A stretch of 64,000 nt of DNA from an uncultured Tateyamaria sp. (lineage in GTDB: Bacteria; Pseudomonadota; Alphaproteobacteria; Rhodobacterales; Rhodobacteraceae), in the NCBI RefSeq assembly GCF_947503045.1, contig NZ_CANNCF010000001.1:868001-932000 (forward strand), given 5' to 3'. Position 1 is the first letter of the stretch. Each line of letters opens with the position of its first letter. A program made the position numbers and the translations under genes. Below, piece by piece: positions 8,218 through 15,834 of this stretch. A model generated the notes under the pieces. That model did not search any database, was not told where the DNA came from, and was given only the letters and a program-made list of their open reading frames with translations.

Positions 8218-9630
8218 GTGGTTCTGACGACAATTGCCGACGGGGTGCTGGATGTGGCCCAGGGCATCTATGACACCGGGGCCGACCTGTTTGGCGAACA
8301 GACCATCCGGCTGGGTGTGACGGGGCTTGCGCGCTCGGGCAAGACGGTGTTCATCACCTCGCTTGTGGCCAACCTGCTGGACCGGGGGCGCATGCCGCAC
8401 CTGCTGGCGGCAAGTGAGGGGCGCATCCATGCCGCCTATCTGCAGCCGCAACCGGATGACACTGTGCCGCGCTTTGATTTCGAGGCACATTTGGGCGCGT
8501 TGACCGGGCAGCCGCCGCGCTGGCCCGACAGCACGCGGGCGGTGAGCGAGCTGCGCGTGTCGCTCAGGGTCAAACCAAACGGGTTGCTTGCAGGCCTGCA
8601 GGGGCCGCGCACGATCCACCTGGATATCATCGACTATCCGGGCGAATGGCTGCTGGATCTGGCGCTGATGGATCAAAGCTATGATGACTGGTCCGCCGCG
8701 ACGCTTGCGCGACTTGAAACCCGCGATGTGGGGGCCGCTTATCACACCGCCGCCACATCCGCTGACGGCACGGCCCGGCTGGACGAGGTGCAGGCCAAAG
8801 CGTTGGCCGCGGGCTTTACCGACTACCTCCATGCCGCGCGCGCAGCGGGTTTTTATGACTGCACACCGGGTCGCTTCCTGCTGCCGGGTGATCTCGAAGG
8901 CTCGCCCGTGCTCACCTTCGCCCCGCTGCCCCCGGGCGAGGCGCCGCGCCGTTCGTTGCGCCGCGAAATGGCGCGCCGTTACGAGGCCTACAAGGCGCAG
9001 GTCGTGCGCCCTTTCTTTCGCGACCACTTTTCACGCATCGACCGGCAGGTTGTGCTGGTGGATGCGTTGGGCGCGATCCATTCCGGGCCTGCCGCACTTG
9101 AGGATATGCGCGCGGCGATGGCGGACATCCTCGGTGCGTTCAAGCCGGGGCGCAACGCGTTCCTCAGCCAACTGTTCCGGGGCAAACGGGTCGAACGCAT
9201 CCTCTTTGCCGCGACCAAGGCCGACCACCTGCACCATTCCCAACACGCCCGCCTCACGGCAATCATGGAGGCGCTGACCCGCGACGCCCGCGACCGCGCC
9301 CGCTTTGCCGGGGCGCAAACACAGGCACTGGCGCTGGCCGCGCTTCGTGCGACCACCGAGGAAACGATGACCCATGATGGTGCACCGCTGGACGTGGTGC
9401 GCGGCACATTGCTTGAGACTGGCAAGCAGGCGGCGTTTTATCCCGGTGCGCTGCCGGACGATCCGTCCCACATTCTGTCACCGGCCTCGGCGGGGGCGGA
9501 AAAATGGCTGGATCAGGACTACCAGATCATGCGTTTTGCCCCCGCGCCGCTGACCTTGCGCCCCGGCGATGGGCCACCCCACATGCGCATGGACCGCGCC
9601 GCAGAATTCCTGATCGGAGACAGGTTGTGA
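8218..9630 (+). CDS. ycjX: YcjX family P-loop GTPase (DUF463)
   Basis: 470 residues from the GTG at 8218, chosen over the ATG at 8185 because a purine-rich GGGAGA site sits 9 bases before it and homologues begin near 'TTIADGVLDVAQGIYDTGADLFGEQTIRLGVTG' (given here in part). Walker A is GLARSGKT (residues 36-43), followed by 'FITSLVANLL'. 'IIDYPGEWLLDLALM' supplies the switch region and 'RILFAATKADHLHHSQH' the NKxD-like base-recognition strand (here TKAD). YcjX and YcjF are a paired inner-membrane stress system in Proteobacteria, with uncertain activity. The downstream GNAT gene overlaps by four bases (GTGA), and ycjF follows it. Confidence 0.93.
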   Translation: MVLTTIADGVLDVAQGIYDTGADLFGEQTIRLGVTGLARSGKTVFITSLVANLLDRGRMPHLLAASEGRIHAAYLQPQPDDTVPRFDFEAHLGALTGQPPRWPDSTRAVSELRVSLRVKPNGLLAGLQGPRTIHLDIIDYPGEWLLDLALMDQSYDDWSAATLARLETRDVGAAYHTAATSADGTARLDEVQAKALAAGFTDYLHAARAAGFYDCTPGRFLLPGDLEGSPVLTFAPLPPGEAPRRSLRREMARRYEAYKAQVVRPFFRDHFSRIDRQVVLVDALGAIHSGPAALEDMRAAMADILGAFKPGRNAFLSQLFRGKRVERILFAATKADHLHHSQHARLTAIMEALTRDARDRARFAGAQTQALALAALRATTEETMTHDGAPLDVVRGTLLETGKQAAFYPGALPDDPSHILSPASAGAEKWLDQDYQIMRFAPAPLTLRPGDGPPHMRMDRAAEFLIGDRL

Positions 9631-10076
9631 ACGCCCCTCATCTGCGCGCCGCGCGCAGCACCGATGCGGGCAAAGTCGGTGGCATCCTGTCGGAATTCAT
9701 CGACACCACGGACTGGATGCCTCGCATTCATACCCGCGCAGAAGATATTGGATTCGCTGGACATATGATTGATCAGGGCTGGGTGCGGGTGGCGGAAACC
9801 GAAACTGGGATTGCGGGTTTCTCTGCATGCGAGAATGAGGAGGTGCATGCGCTCTACGTGGCGAGGCACGCCCGGCGTGGAGGGATTGGGTCAGCTTTAC
9901 TTGACGCATTAAAAACGCAATGCAAGCGGCTGGACTTATGGACATTTCAGGCTAACGCGGATGCACAGGTTTTCTACCTGCATCACGGTTTCGAGGTGGT
10001 CGAGGAAACAGACGGCGCGCGCAATGACGAAGGGCTGCCCGACATGCGCTTTGAGTGGAAAAGGGAGACGTTGTGA
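9627..10076 (+). CDS. GNAT family N-acetyltransferase
   Basis: 149 residues starting at a GTG (9627) that overlaps the ycjX stop as GTGA. 'VHALYVARHARRGGIGSALLDALK' contains the acetyl-CoA pyrophosphate-binding R/Q-x-x-G-x-G loop (ARRGGIGSAL), and 'FYLHHGFEVVEETDG' is the terminal strand typical of the RimI-like fold. It would transfer an acetyl group to an unknown amine. It is inserted between ycjX and ycjF, which are normally adjacent, and stretches of it (9720-9960) look less GC-rich than its neighbours. The stop overlaps the ycjF start (TGATG). Confidence 0.9.
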   Translation: MNAPHLRAARSTDAGKVGGILSEFIDTTDWMPRIHTRAEDIGFAGHMIDQGWVRVAETETGIAGFSACENEEVHALYVARHARRGGIGSALLDALKTQCKRLDLWTFQANADAQVFYLHHGFEVVEETDGARNDEGLPDMRFEWKRETL

Positions 10077-11089
10077 TGGCGCAAAAAGGCCCCGTTCTGA
10101 TCGAACTTGATGACGTCGAAGCGCCTGCCGTCAGCGACGCACCCCCAGTTCCGGACACCGACCTGCCCGTACCGACCGGTGCCGCGATGCAGATGGCCGC
10201 ACGCACCATGGCGCGCAAACCCTCGCGGCTCGGGCGTCTCTTCTGGGCGGTGACCGGCGCCTTGCTGACCGCAGTGCTCAGTGCAGCCGCATGGGATTTC
10301 GTCAACGGCTGGATCGAACGCGCGCCACTGGTGGGCTGTGCCTTTGCCGGGCTGACCGCGGCCTTTGTGCTGGTCCTCCTGGCCATTGCCCTGCGCGAGT
10401 TGGCGGCCCTCAACCGGCTGACCCGCATCGACGGGTTGCGCCATGCCGCCGCCCAAGCGCTGGAGGCGCAGGACTTGGCCGCCGCTCGCACAGTCACCGA
10501 CCGGCTGGTCGCCCTCTACAAGGCGCGCCCGGATACCGAATGGGGCCGCACCCGGCTGAACGAATTGCGCGGCGATCAGATGGATGCGCCCGGCCTTCTG
10601 GCGCTGGCCGAGGACACGCTGCTCTCCCCGCTTGACCGCGCCGCTGAACGCGAGGTGGCCGCTGCCGCCCGGCAGGTGGCCACGGTCACAGCGCTTGTGC
10701 CCATCGCACTGGCGGATGTGGTCGCAGCACTCACGGCCAACCTGCGCATGATCCGCCGCATTGCCGAGGTCTATGGCGGGCGCGGCGGGCTTTTGGGCAG
10801 TTGGCGGCTGACCCGGGCGGTGATGACGCATCTTGTGGCGACCGGAGCCGTCGCAGTGGGCGATGACATGCTCGAACCGCTGCTGGGTGGGTCGATCCTT
10901 GGCAAACTCTCGCGCCGGTTTGGCGAGGGGCTGGTCAACGGGGCTCTGACCGCGCGGGTCGGCGTGGCCGCCATCGAAGTCTGCCGCCCACTCGCCTTTC
11001 AGGCCGGCAAACGGCCAAAGGCACGACAATTGGTGAAACAGGCGCTCGGCGGGCTACTTCCCTCAGCAACAGCCAAACCACAGGACTGA
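10076..11089 (+). CDS. ycjF: YcjF family membrane protein (DUF697)
   Basis: 337 residues from the ATG at 10076, overlapping the preceding TGA by one base. After a Pro/Asp-rich cytoplasmic N-terminus come two membrane spans at about residues 55-75 ('FWAVTGALLTAVLSAAAW') and 85-110 ('VGCAFAGLTAAFVLVLLAIAL'). A soluble domain and a DUF697 C-terminal domain with 'TALVPIALADVVAALTANLRM' and 'GSWRLTRAVMTHLVATGAV' follow. It is the expected partner of YcjX. The downstream CNB-flavoprotein begins only six bases after the stop, suggesting one transcript. Confidence 0.92.
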   Translation: MAQKGPVLIELDDVEAPAVSDAPPVPDTDLPVPTGAAMQMAARTMARKPSRLGRLFWAVTGALLTAVLSAAAWDFVNGWIERAPLVGCAFAGLTAAFVLVLLAIALRELAALNRLTRIDGLRHAAAQALEAQDLAAARTVTDRLVALYKARPDTEWGRTRLNELRGDQMDAPGLLALAEDTLLSPLDRAAEREVAAAARQVATVTALVPIALADVVAALTANLRMIRRIAEVYGGRGGLLGSWRLTRAVMTHLVATGAVAVGDDMLEPLLGGSILGKLSRRFGEGLVNGALTARVGVAAIEVCRPLAFQAGKRPKARQLVKQALGGLLPSATAKPQD

Positions 11090-11094
11090 CGCCC

Positions 11095-12711
11095 ATGGAA
11101 ACCTTTGCCGCCGACCTTGCCACGATGGTGCGCACCCCGCTCACCGATGACCACGTGGCGGCCATGCGCCGGGTCGGCACGCTGGTTGATGTGAAGGCGG
11201 GGGAGTGGTTCCAGAAGGCGGGCGATCGGATCGACACGTTCCACTACCTGCTGTCGGGCGAGACCGAGGCCATCAATCCGGCAACCGGCAAACGCTATGG
11301 CAATGCCACGCTTGGGCCGGGCCAGTTCTTTGGCGAGCTGGCATTTCTGAACGGCGGGCGTGCGCTGATGGGCGCGCGGGCGGTGGTCGACACCCAAATG
11401 CTCTGTGTGCGCCGCGACGAGATGCTCAGGCTGATGTCGGATATACCGGAGATGTCGGACATCATCATCACCGTTTTTGCCGCGCGCCGCCGCCGGATGC
11501 TGGAAAACTCCGAAGGGGGACTGACCCTGATCGGCGGCGAGGTCGATCGCGACATCCGCCGCATCGCCAGCTTTGCCGCGCGCAATCGCATTCCCTACGT
11601 CGAAGTTGAAATCGACAGCCAGGAGGGCTCTGAGCTCGCCAACCAGTGCCGGATCGACCGGGCCCATCCGGCGGTTGTCTTTGCCAAGCATCAGGTGATC
11701 GATCCGCCCACTCCGCGCGGCGTGGCGCAGACCCTCGGTCTGGATCTGGCCCTGCGCAAGGAGGACGTGTTTGACGTGGCCATCGTGGGCGGTGGGCCTG
11801 CGGGCGTTGCGGCAGGGGTCTACGCAGGCGCCGAGGGGCTGTGCGCCGTGGTGCTCGAAGACCTTGCCATCGGCGGTCAGGCGGGCACCTCGTCGCGGAT
11901 CGAGAACTACATGGGCTTTCCCACCGGCATCTCTGGCGGCGACCTCGTGGGGCGCGGCGAGGTACAGGCGATGAAGTTCGGCACCCGATTTGCCATGCCT
12001 GTGCGCGCGCGGCACCTTGAGCAATGTGAAAAGCGGCTGTTCCACATCCGGCTCGACAATGATGACTGGGTGTCGGCGCGGGCGCTGATCGTCGCGACGG
12101 GGGTGCAGTACCGGCGTATGGATCTGGACAAGCTTGAGGCGTTTGAGGGCAACGGGGTCTATTACGCGGCCACGGATGTCGAGGCGCGCTATTGCAAGGA
12201 CAGTGAGGTTGCCATCATCGGGGGTGGTAATTCCGCCGGGCAGGCAGCGATGTTCCTGGCCCGTTCGGCCAGCCACGTACATGTGCTGGTGCGGGGCGAG
12301 AGCCTGTCGTCGTCCATGTCGGACTACCTGTTGCAGCGGCTGGAAAGCCATCCGCGCATCACCATCCATCTGTGCACCAGCGTGACCGCGTTGCACGGGG
12401 ATGAGACCCTTGAGGCGGTGACCGTGCGCAACCGGGCCGAGGGCGCGGATTGGCGGATCAGAACGCGGGCGCTCTTTGTCATGGTAGGTGCCGCGCCGAA
12501 TACGGGCTGGTTGTCGGGCCTCGTCGATCTGGACGCGCGCGGCTTTGTCCGCACAGGCCCAGAGGTGGGGGGCGGTTCGCAATTCGAAACCTCGCGCCCG
12601 GGCGTGTTTGCGGTCGGGGACGTGCGTGCCGGATCGGTTAAGCGGGTTGCCAGTGCGGTGGGTGAGGGATCTGTAGTGATGTCCGCCGTCTGGGGCCATA
12701 TCAACGACTGA
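11095..12711 (+). CDS. cyclic nucleotide-binding-fold / thioredoxin reductase-like flavoprotein fusion
   Basis: 538 residues with three parts. Residues about 20-135 form a CRP-type cyclic nucleotide-binding fold ('PGQFFGELAFLNGGRALMGARA'). Residues about 145-215 look thioredoxin-fold-like ('NRIPYVEVEID ... PPTPRGVAQTLGL'). Residues 225-538 are a TrxB-like FAD/NADPH domain, with FAD loop VGGGPAG (231-237), 'NYMGFPTGISG', NADPH loop IGGGNSAGQ and 'GVFAVGDVRAGSVKRVASAVGEG'. Where thioredoxin reductases carry the redox CxxC, this protein reads 'YYAATDVEA', without either cysteine, so it cannot be a classical dithiol reductase. The electron acceptor is unknown. Ligand control of an NADPH oxidoreductase is plausible but inferred. 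Confidence 0.9.
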   Translation: METFAADLATMVRTPLTDDHVAAMRRVGTLVDVKAGEWFQKAGDRIDTFHYLLSGETEAINPATGKRYGNATLGPGQFFGELAFLNGGRALMGARAVVDTQMLCVRRDEMLRLMSDIPEMSDIIITVFAARRRRMLENSEGGLTLIGGEVDRDIRRIASFAARNRIPYVEVEIDSQEGSELANQCRIDRAHPAVVFAKHQVIDPPTPRGVAQTLGLDLALRKEDVFDVAIVGGGPAGVAAGVYAGAEGLCAVVLEDLAIGGQAGTSSRIENYMGFPTGISGGDLVGRGEVQAMKFGTRFAMPVRARHLEQCEKRLFHIRLDNDDWVSARALIVATGVQYRRMDLDKLEAFEGNGVYYAATDVEARYCKDSEVAIIGGGNSAGQAAMFLARSASHVHVLVRGESLSSSMSDYLLQRLESHPRITIHLCTSVTALHGDETLEAVTVRNRAEGADWRIRTRALFVMVGAAPNTGWLSGLVDLDARGFVRTGPEVGGGSQFETSRPGVFAVGDVRAGSVKRVASAVGEGSVVMSAVWGHIND

Positions 12712-12737
12712 CGCCTGACATCCGCGCGGTTGCGTTC

Positions 12738-12775
12738 TCCGAATTCGGAAAACGGGCCGTAAACTGTGTCAGTTT
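12738..12775. repeat. two adjacent palindromes in the 12712-12863 gap
   Basis: TCCGAATTCGGA (12738-12749) is a perfect 12-base palindrome. A second element, AAACTG-TGT-CAGTTT (12761-12775), follows 11 bases later. They sit between the flavoprotein stop and the DUF2339 gene. They may be operators for the downstream gene or weak termination structures; no T-run follows either. Confidence 0.4.
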
Positions 12776-12863
12776 CCGCACAGGCCCAACGGTCTGGAAT
12801 TCCTTGCCTTTTGATGGCCCCGTCGCTCGCCTATCTTGGACGCGAAGTCGCAAAGGATAGACC

Positions 12864-15551
12864 ATGGATGGAGTGTTGGTGCTGCTGGGCCTCGTGGTCC
12901 TCGCGATCCCTGTCGCTGTGATCTATCTGCTGGTGGCGCAATCCGGGCTGCGCAGGCGGATTGTGACGCTTGAAAAAGACATCGCGCGCATGATGGCCAC
13001 GCAGTCCGATGCGCCACCGCGGGCCGAGACAAAAGCGGCTGAAACGAAGCCGCGCGAGGCGACACCTGCAACCCCGGCGCCGGCAGCCACACCCAAAGCG
13101 CTCGATGAACCCGCTGCGGCGCGCGTTATCGCTGCCCGAAAGGCGGCCCAAGACAAGGTGGTCAAATCCGGCCCGAGCCGCGCGCAGATCGTCATGAATT
13201 GGGTTGCAACCAACTGGTTTTATCTGGTTTCGGCCCTGTCACTGGCCCTCGCCGGGCTGTTCCTTGTCCAATATGGCGTCGAAAACGGGTTGTTCCCGCC
13301 CGCTGCCCGCGTTCTGGCCGCTCTGGCCTTTGGCGCAGCCCTTGTGGGCGGGGGGGAAGTGATTCGCCGCCGCTATGGCGATGGGCCAGACAGTGCGACC
13401 GCCTATATCCCTTCTGTCTTTTCCGGAGCGGGCCTTGTGTCTTTGTTCGGGGCCATTGCCGCCGCCCGCTTGCTCTACGATTTGATCGGGGTCGAGGTTG
13501 CCTTTGCGGGCATGGCTGCGGTTGGCCTGCTGGGGGTCGCCCTTGGCTGGCTCCACGGGCCATTGTTGACCACTGTCGGCGTCGTGGGCGCCTTTACAGC
13601 ACCGCTGCTGGTGGGCAGCACGGTGCCGGCGACAAATTGGTTGTACCTCTACTTTGGCATTGTGACGGCTGTTGGTCTGGGCGTGGATACGCTGCGCCGC
13701 TGGGCCTGGGTCTCTGCGCTGAGCGTTGGCCTTGGGTTCGGCATGGGCTGGCTCACCGTGCTGGGTGGTGGGCCGGAACTGGCGGTTGGCTTTCAACTCT
13801 ATTTTCTGGGGATCGTGGCCTTGGCCGTGCTGGTGCCCGCCCGCAGCGTCTGGCCTGATCATGACGGGCTGCTGGCCTCGCAATGGGCGATCCAGCCCAC
13901 GGGTCCGCGTCCCGGCTTTCCCACAGCCCTTGCCGCCGCTGCGGTGGCGATTGCCACAGTGGGCATCGTCTGGACCGGAACCGTGGGAGGTGCACCGTTC
14001 TGGCCCGGCATCGTCGCGCTTGTTGTGTTAGCGGTGGCCCTTGCGCTGTGGTCGCTCTCCGCGCCTGCGCTTGAAGACCTTGCCCTGTTGCCGTCGGTTG
14101 GCCTCTTGGTGCTTGTCGGCTGGCAAGGCGAGAACCGCGGTCCGGTCTGGCGCGCCTTTACCGACACCTATACCGAAACGGTCGAGGCGGATTTCCCCTT
14201 TGCCGTCACGCTGCTTTGGGCCATTGGCCTTGGGCTGAGCGCTGTGGCCGCTGGACGTGCCTTGCGCCCCGGTTATGGCCTTCCCTGGGCGCTGGGTGCA
14301 GCCCTGATGGCACCGGCCATGGGGATGGTGATCGAGGTGACGTGGCACCCTGCTGTGGTGATCGGCGCCTATCCCTGGGCGCTGCATGCCATGGTGCTGG
14401 CGGCGGTCCTGGTGGCTTTCGCGCTGCGTTTTGCCCGCGTGGACGGGGCGGACCGGACACGGGCATCGCTGTTTGTGCTGTCCGCCCTGGCTTCCATCAG
14501 TTTTGCATGTGTGATGATCCTGTCCTCTGCGGCGCTGACCGTGGCACTGGCCGTCACTGTGCTGGTCGCAGCGCTGCTGGATCGGCGCTTTGATCTGCCA
14601 TTGATGCAAGTGATGATCACAGTGGGCGTGGTGGCTATTGGTGCGCGTCTGATCGCCGATCCGGGCCTGCCTTGGGCGCTTGATGCGCCGGCTTGGGAGC
14701 TTTTGCTGGCCTATGGCGGTGCGCTTGCTGCTTTCGTGGCCGCACTATGGGCCTTGCGGGGCAAGGCGCGGGTGACGGCGCAGCTGATGCTCGACACGGC
14801 AGCATGGTCAACGGGTGGTACGCTTGTGTCGCTGCTGTTGTTCCGCTTGCTGGAGCGTCTGACGGGTGTTGATCACAACGCAACCCATTGGGCGATGGGC
14901 CTTTATGCTACGATTTGGCTGGGTCTGATGGGCGCGCAACTGCTCCGCCTGGAGGGGCTGGGCGGCGTGCTGAGCATTGTGCGGGCCGGGCTGGCTTTGG
15001 TCTTTGGCCTTATCGGTTTTGGCGCGCTGGCCCTTGGCCTGACGATTCTGTCGCCGCTTTTGTCTGACTGGGGGGGAGACGTGGCGGGCCCGCCCCTTCT
15101 CAACACCCTTCTTGCAGCGTACCTGCTGCCTGCGCTGGTGCTGGGGCTGATTGCGTGGCGCAGTCGCTTTAGGTTGTTGCGTCTCGCGCTTTCTGCCGTG
15201 TCATTGGCGCTGGCGGCGTTCTGGGCCTTTGTCGCCCTGCGCCACCTGTGGCAGGGCGCGTCCGGCATGGAGTTGCGCTACGGCTTTCTGCAGCCTGAAC
15301 TTTACAGCTATACCGTGGCGCTGCTGGTTGTGGGTGCGGCGCTGTTTTACCAGTCGCTGGCCCGTGGTTCGACGGTGTTGCGGCGCGCCGGACTGGTCGT
15401 GATCGGGCTGGCAGTGGCCAAGGTGTTCCTGATCGACATCTCGGGCCTCGAAGGATTGACCCGCGTTCTGTCGCTGGTGGTGCTTGGGCTGTCGCTGGCC
15501 GCACTTGCCTGGCTGAACCGTTGGGCGCAGGGACGCAGTCTGGCGGATTGA
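12864..15551 (+). CDS. DUF2339 polytopic membrane protein
   Basis: 895 residues starting MDGVLVLLGLVVLAIPVAV. It has one N-terminal membrane span, a short basic coiled region ('RRRIVTLEKDIARMM'), then an Ala/Pro/Lys-rich linker to about residue 105. From about residue 110 to the end there is a near-continuous series of hydrophobic spans (more than 20 by eye). 'NWVATNWFYLVSALSLALAGLFLVQYGVENG' (split across residues 110-140) and 'GLVVIGLAVAKVFLIDISGLEG' near the C-terminus are typical of DUF2339. The biochemical role of the family is unknown. The length matches the family's usual 850-1000 residues. A hairpin (GCGCG-CTTT-CGCGC) follows directly after the stop. Confidence 0.9.
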   Translation: MDGVLVLLGLVVLAIPVAVIYLLVAQSGLRRRIVTLEKDIARMMATQSDAPPRAETKAAETKPREATPATPAPAATPKALDEPAAARVIAARKAAQDKVVKSGPSRAQIVMNWVATNWFYLVSALSLALAGLFLVQYGVENGLFPPAARVLAALAFGAALVGGGEVIRRRYGDGPDSATAYIPSVFSGAGLVSLFGAIAAARLLYDLIGVEVAFAGMAAVGLLGVALGWLHGPLLTTVGVVGAFTAPLLVGSTVPATNWLYLYFGIVTAVGLGVDTLRRWAWVSALSVGLGFGMGWLTVLGGGPELAVGFQLYFLGIVALAVLVPARSVWPDHDGLLASQWAIQPTGPRPGFPTALAAAAVAIATVGIVWTGTVGGAPFWPGIVALVVLAVALALWSLSAPALEDLALLPSVGLLVLVGWQGENRGPVWRAFTDTYTETVEADFPFAVTLLWAIGLGLSAVAAGRALRPGYGLPWALGAALMAPAMGMVIEVTWHPAVVIGAYPWALHAMVLAAVLVAFALRFARVDGADRTRASLFVLSALASISFACVMILSSAALTVALAVTVLVAALLDRRFDLPLMQVMITVGVVAIGARLIADPGLPWALDAPAWELLLAYGGALAAFVAALWALRGKARVTAQLMLDTAAWSTGGTLVSLLLFRLLERLTGVDHNATHWAMGLYATIWLGLMGAQLLRLEGLGGVLSIVRAGLALVFGLIGFGALALGLTILSPLLSDWGGDVAGPPLLNTLLAAYLLPALVLGLIAWRSRFRLLRLALSAVSLALAAFWAFVALRHLWQGASGMELRYGFLQPELYSYTVALLVVGAALFYQSLARGSTVLRRAGLVVIGLAVAKVFLIDISGLEGLTRVLSLVVLGLSLAALAWLNRWAQGRSLAD

Positions 15552-15607
15552 GCGCGCTTTCGCGCGCACGTGATGTTTTGCGCCCGCCTCCGGCGGTCGC
15601 GATGTGC

Positions 15608-15651
15608 GAGGCTCTGCCTCGCGCTCCGGGATTTTTTGAAACAGAGAAGGG
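15608..15651 (+). repeat. dispersed repeat, copy B (plus orientation)
   Basis: GAGGCTCTGCCTC hairpin (GCGAGGC/GCCTCGC arms with a TCT loop), then GCTCCGGGATTTTTT, GAAA and CAGAGAAGG. It is 57 bases downstream of the DUF2339 stop in the same orientation, so here a hairpin plus T-tract could terminate transcription. An upstream inverted stretch (15581-15595, GCCCGCCTCCGGCGG) adds another possible stem. Confidence 0.75.
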
Positions 15652-15834
15652 CAGGACTTGTGAGCGCGTGCGCCCCTGCCTATAAGCCGCTTCATGACGG
15701 ATCTGATCCCAGTTCAGCGAATTATATCCCCGGCGCTCTGACATCTTTCCCCGAGCCGCCGGACAAAGGTGCTTGAGCCTGTCGCACCGACCATGCCATT
15801 CCCAGACCGAAATGATCTACGAAGGACGCCTCTC

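Noticed and set aside
15652-15834. A T-box or other aminoacylation-sensing leader before ileS
   Set aside because: No T-box sequence or specifier stem is seen, and T-box leaders are essentially a Gram-positive feature.
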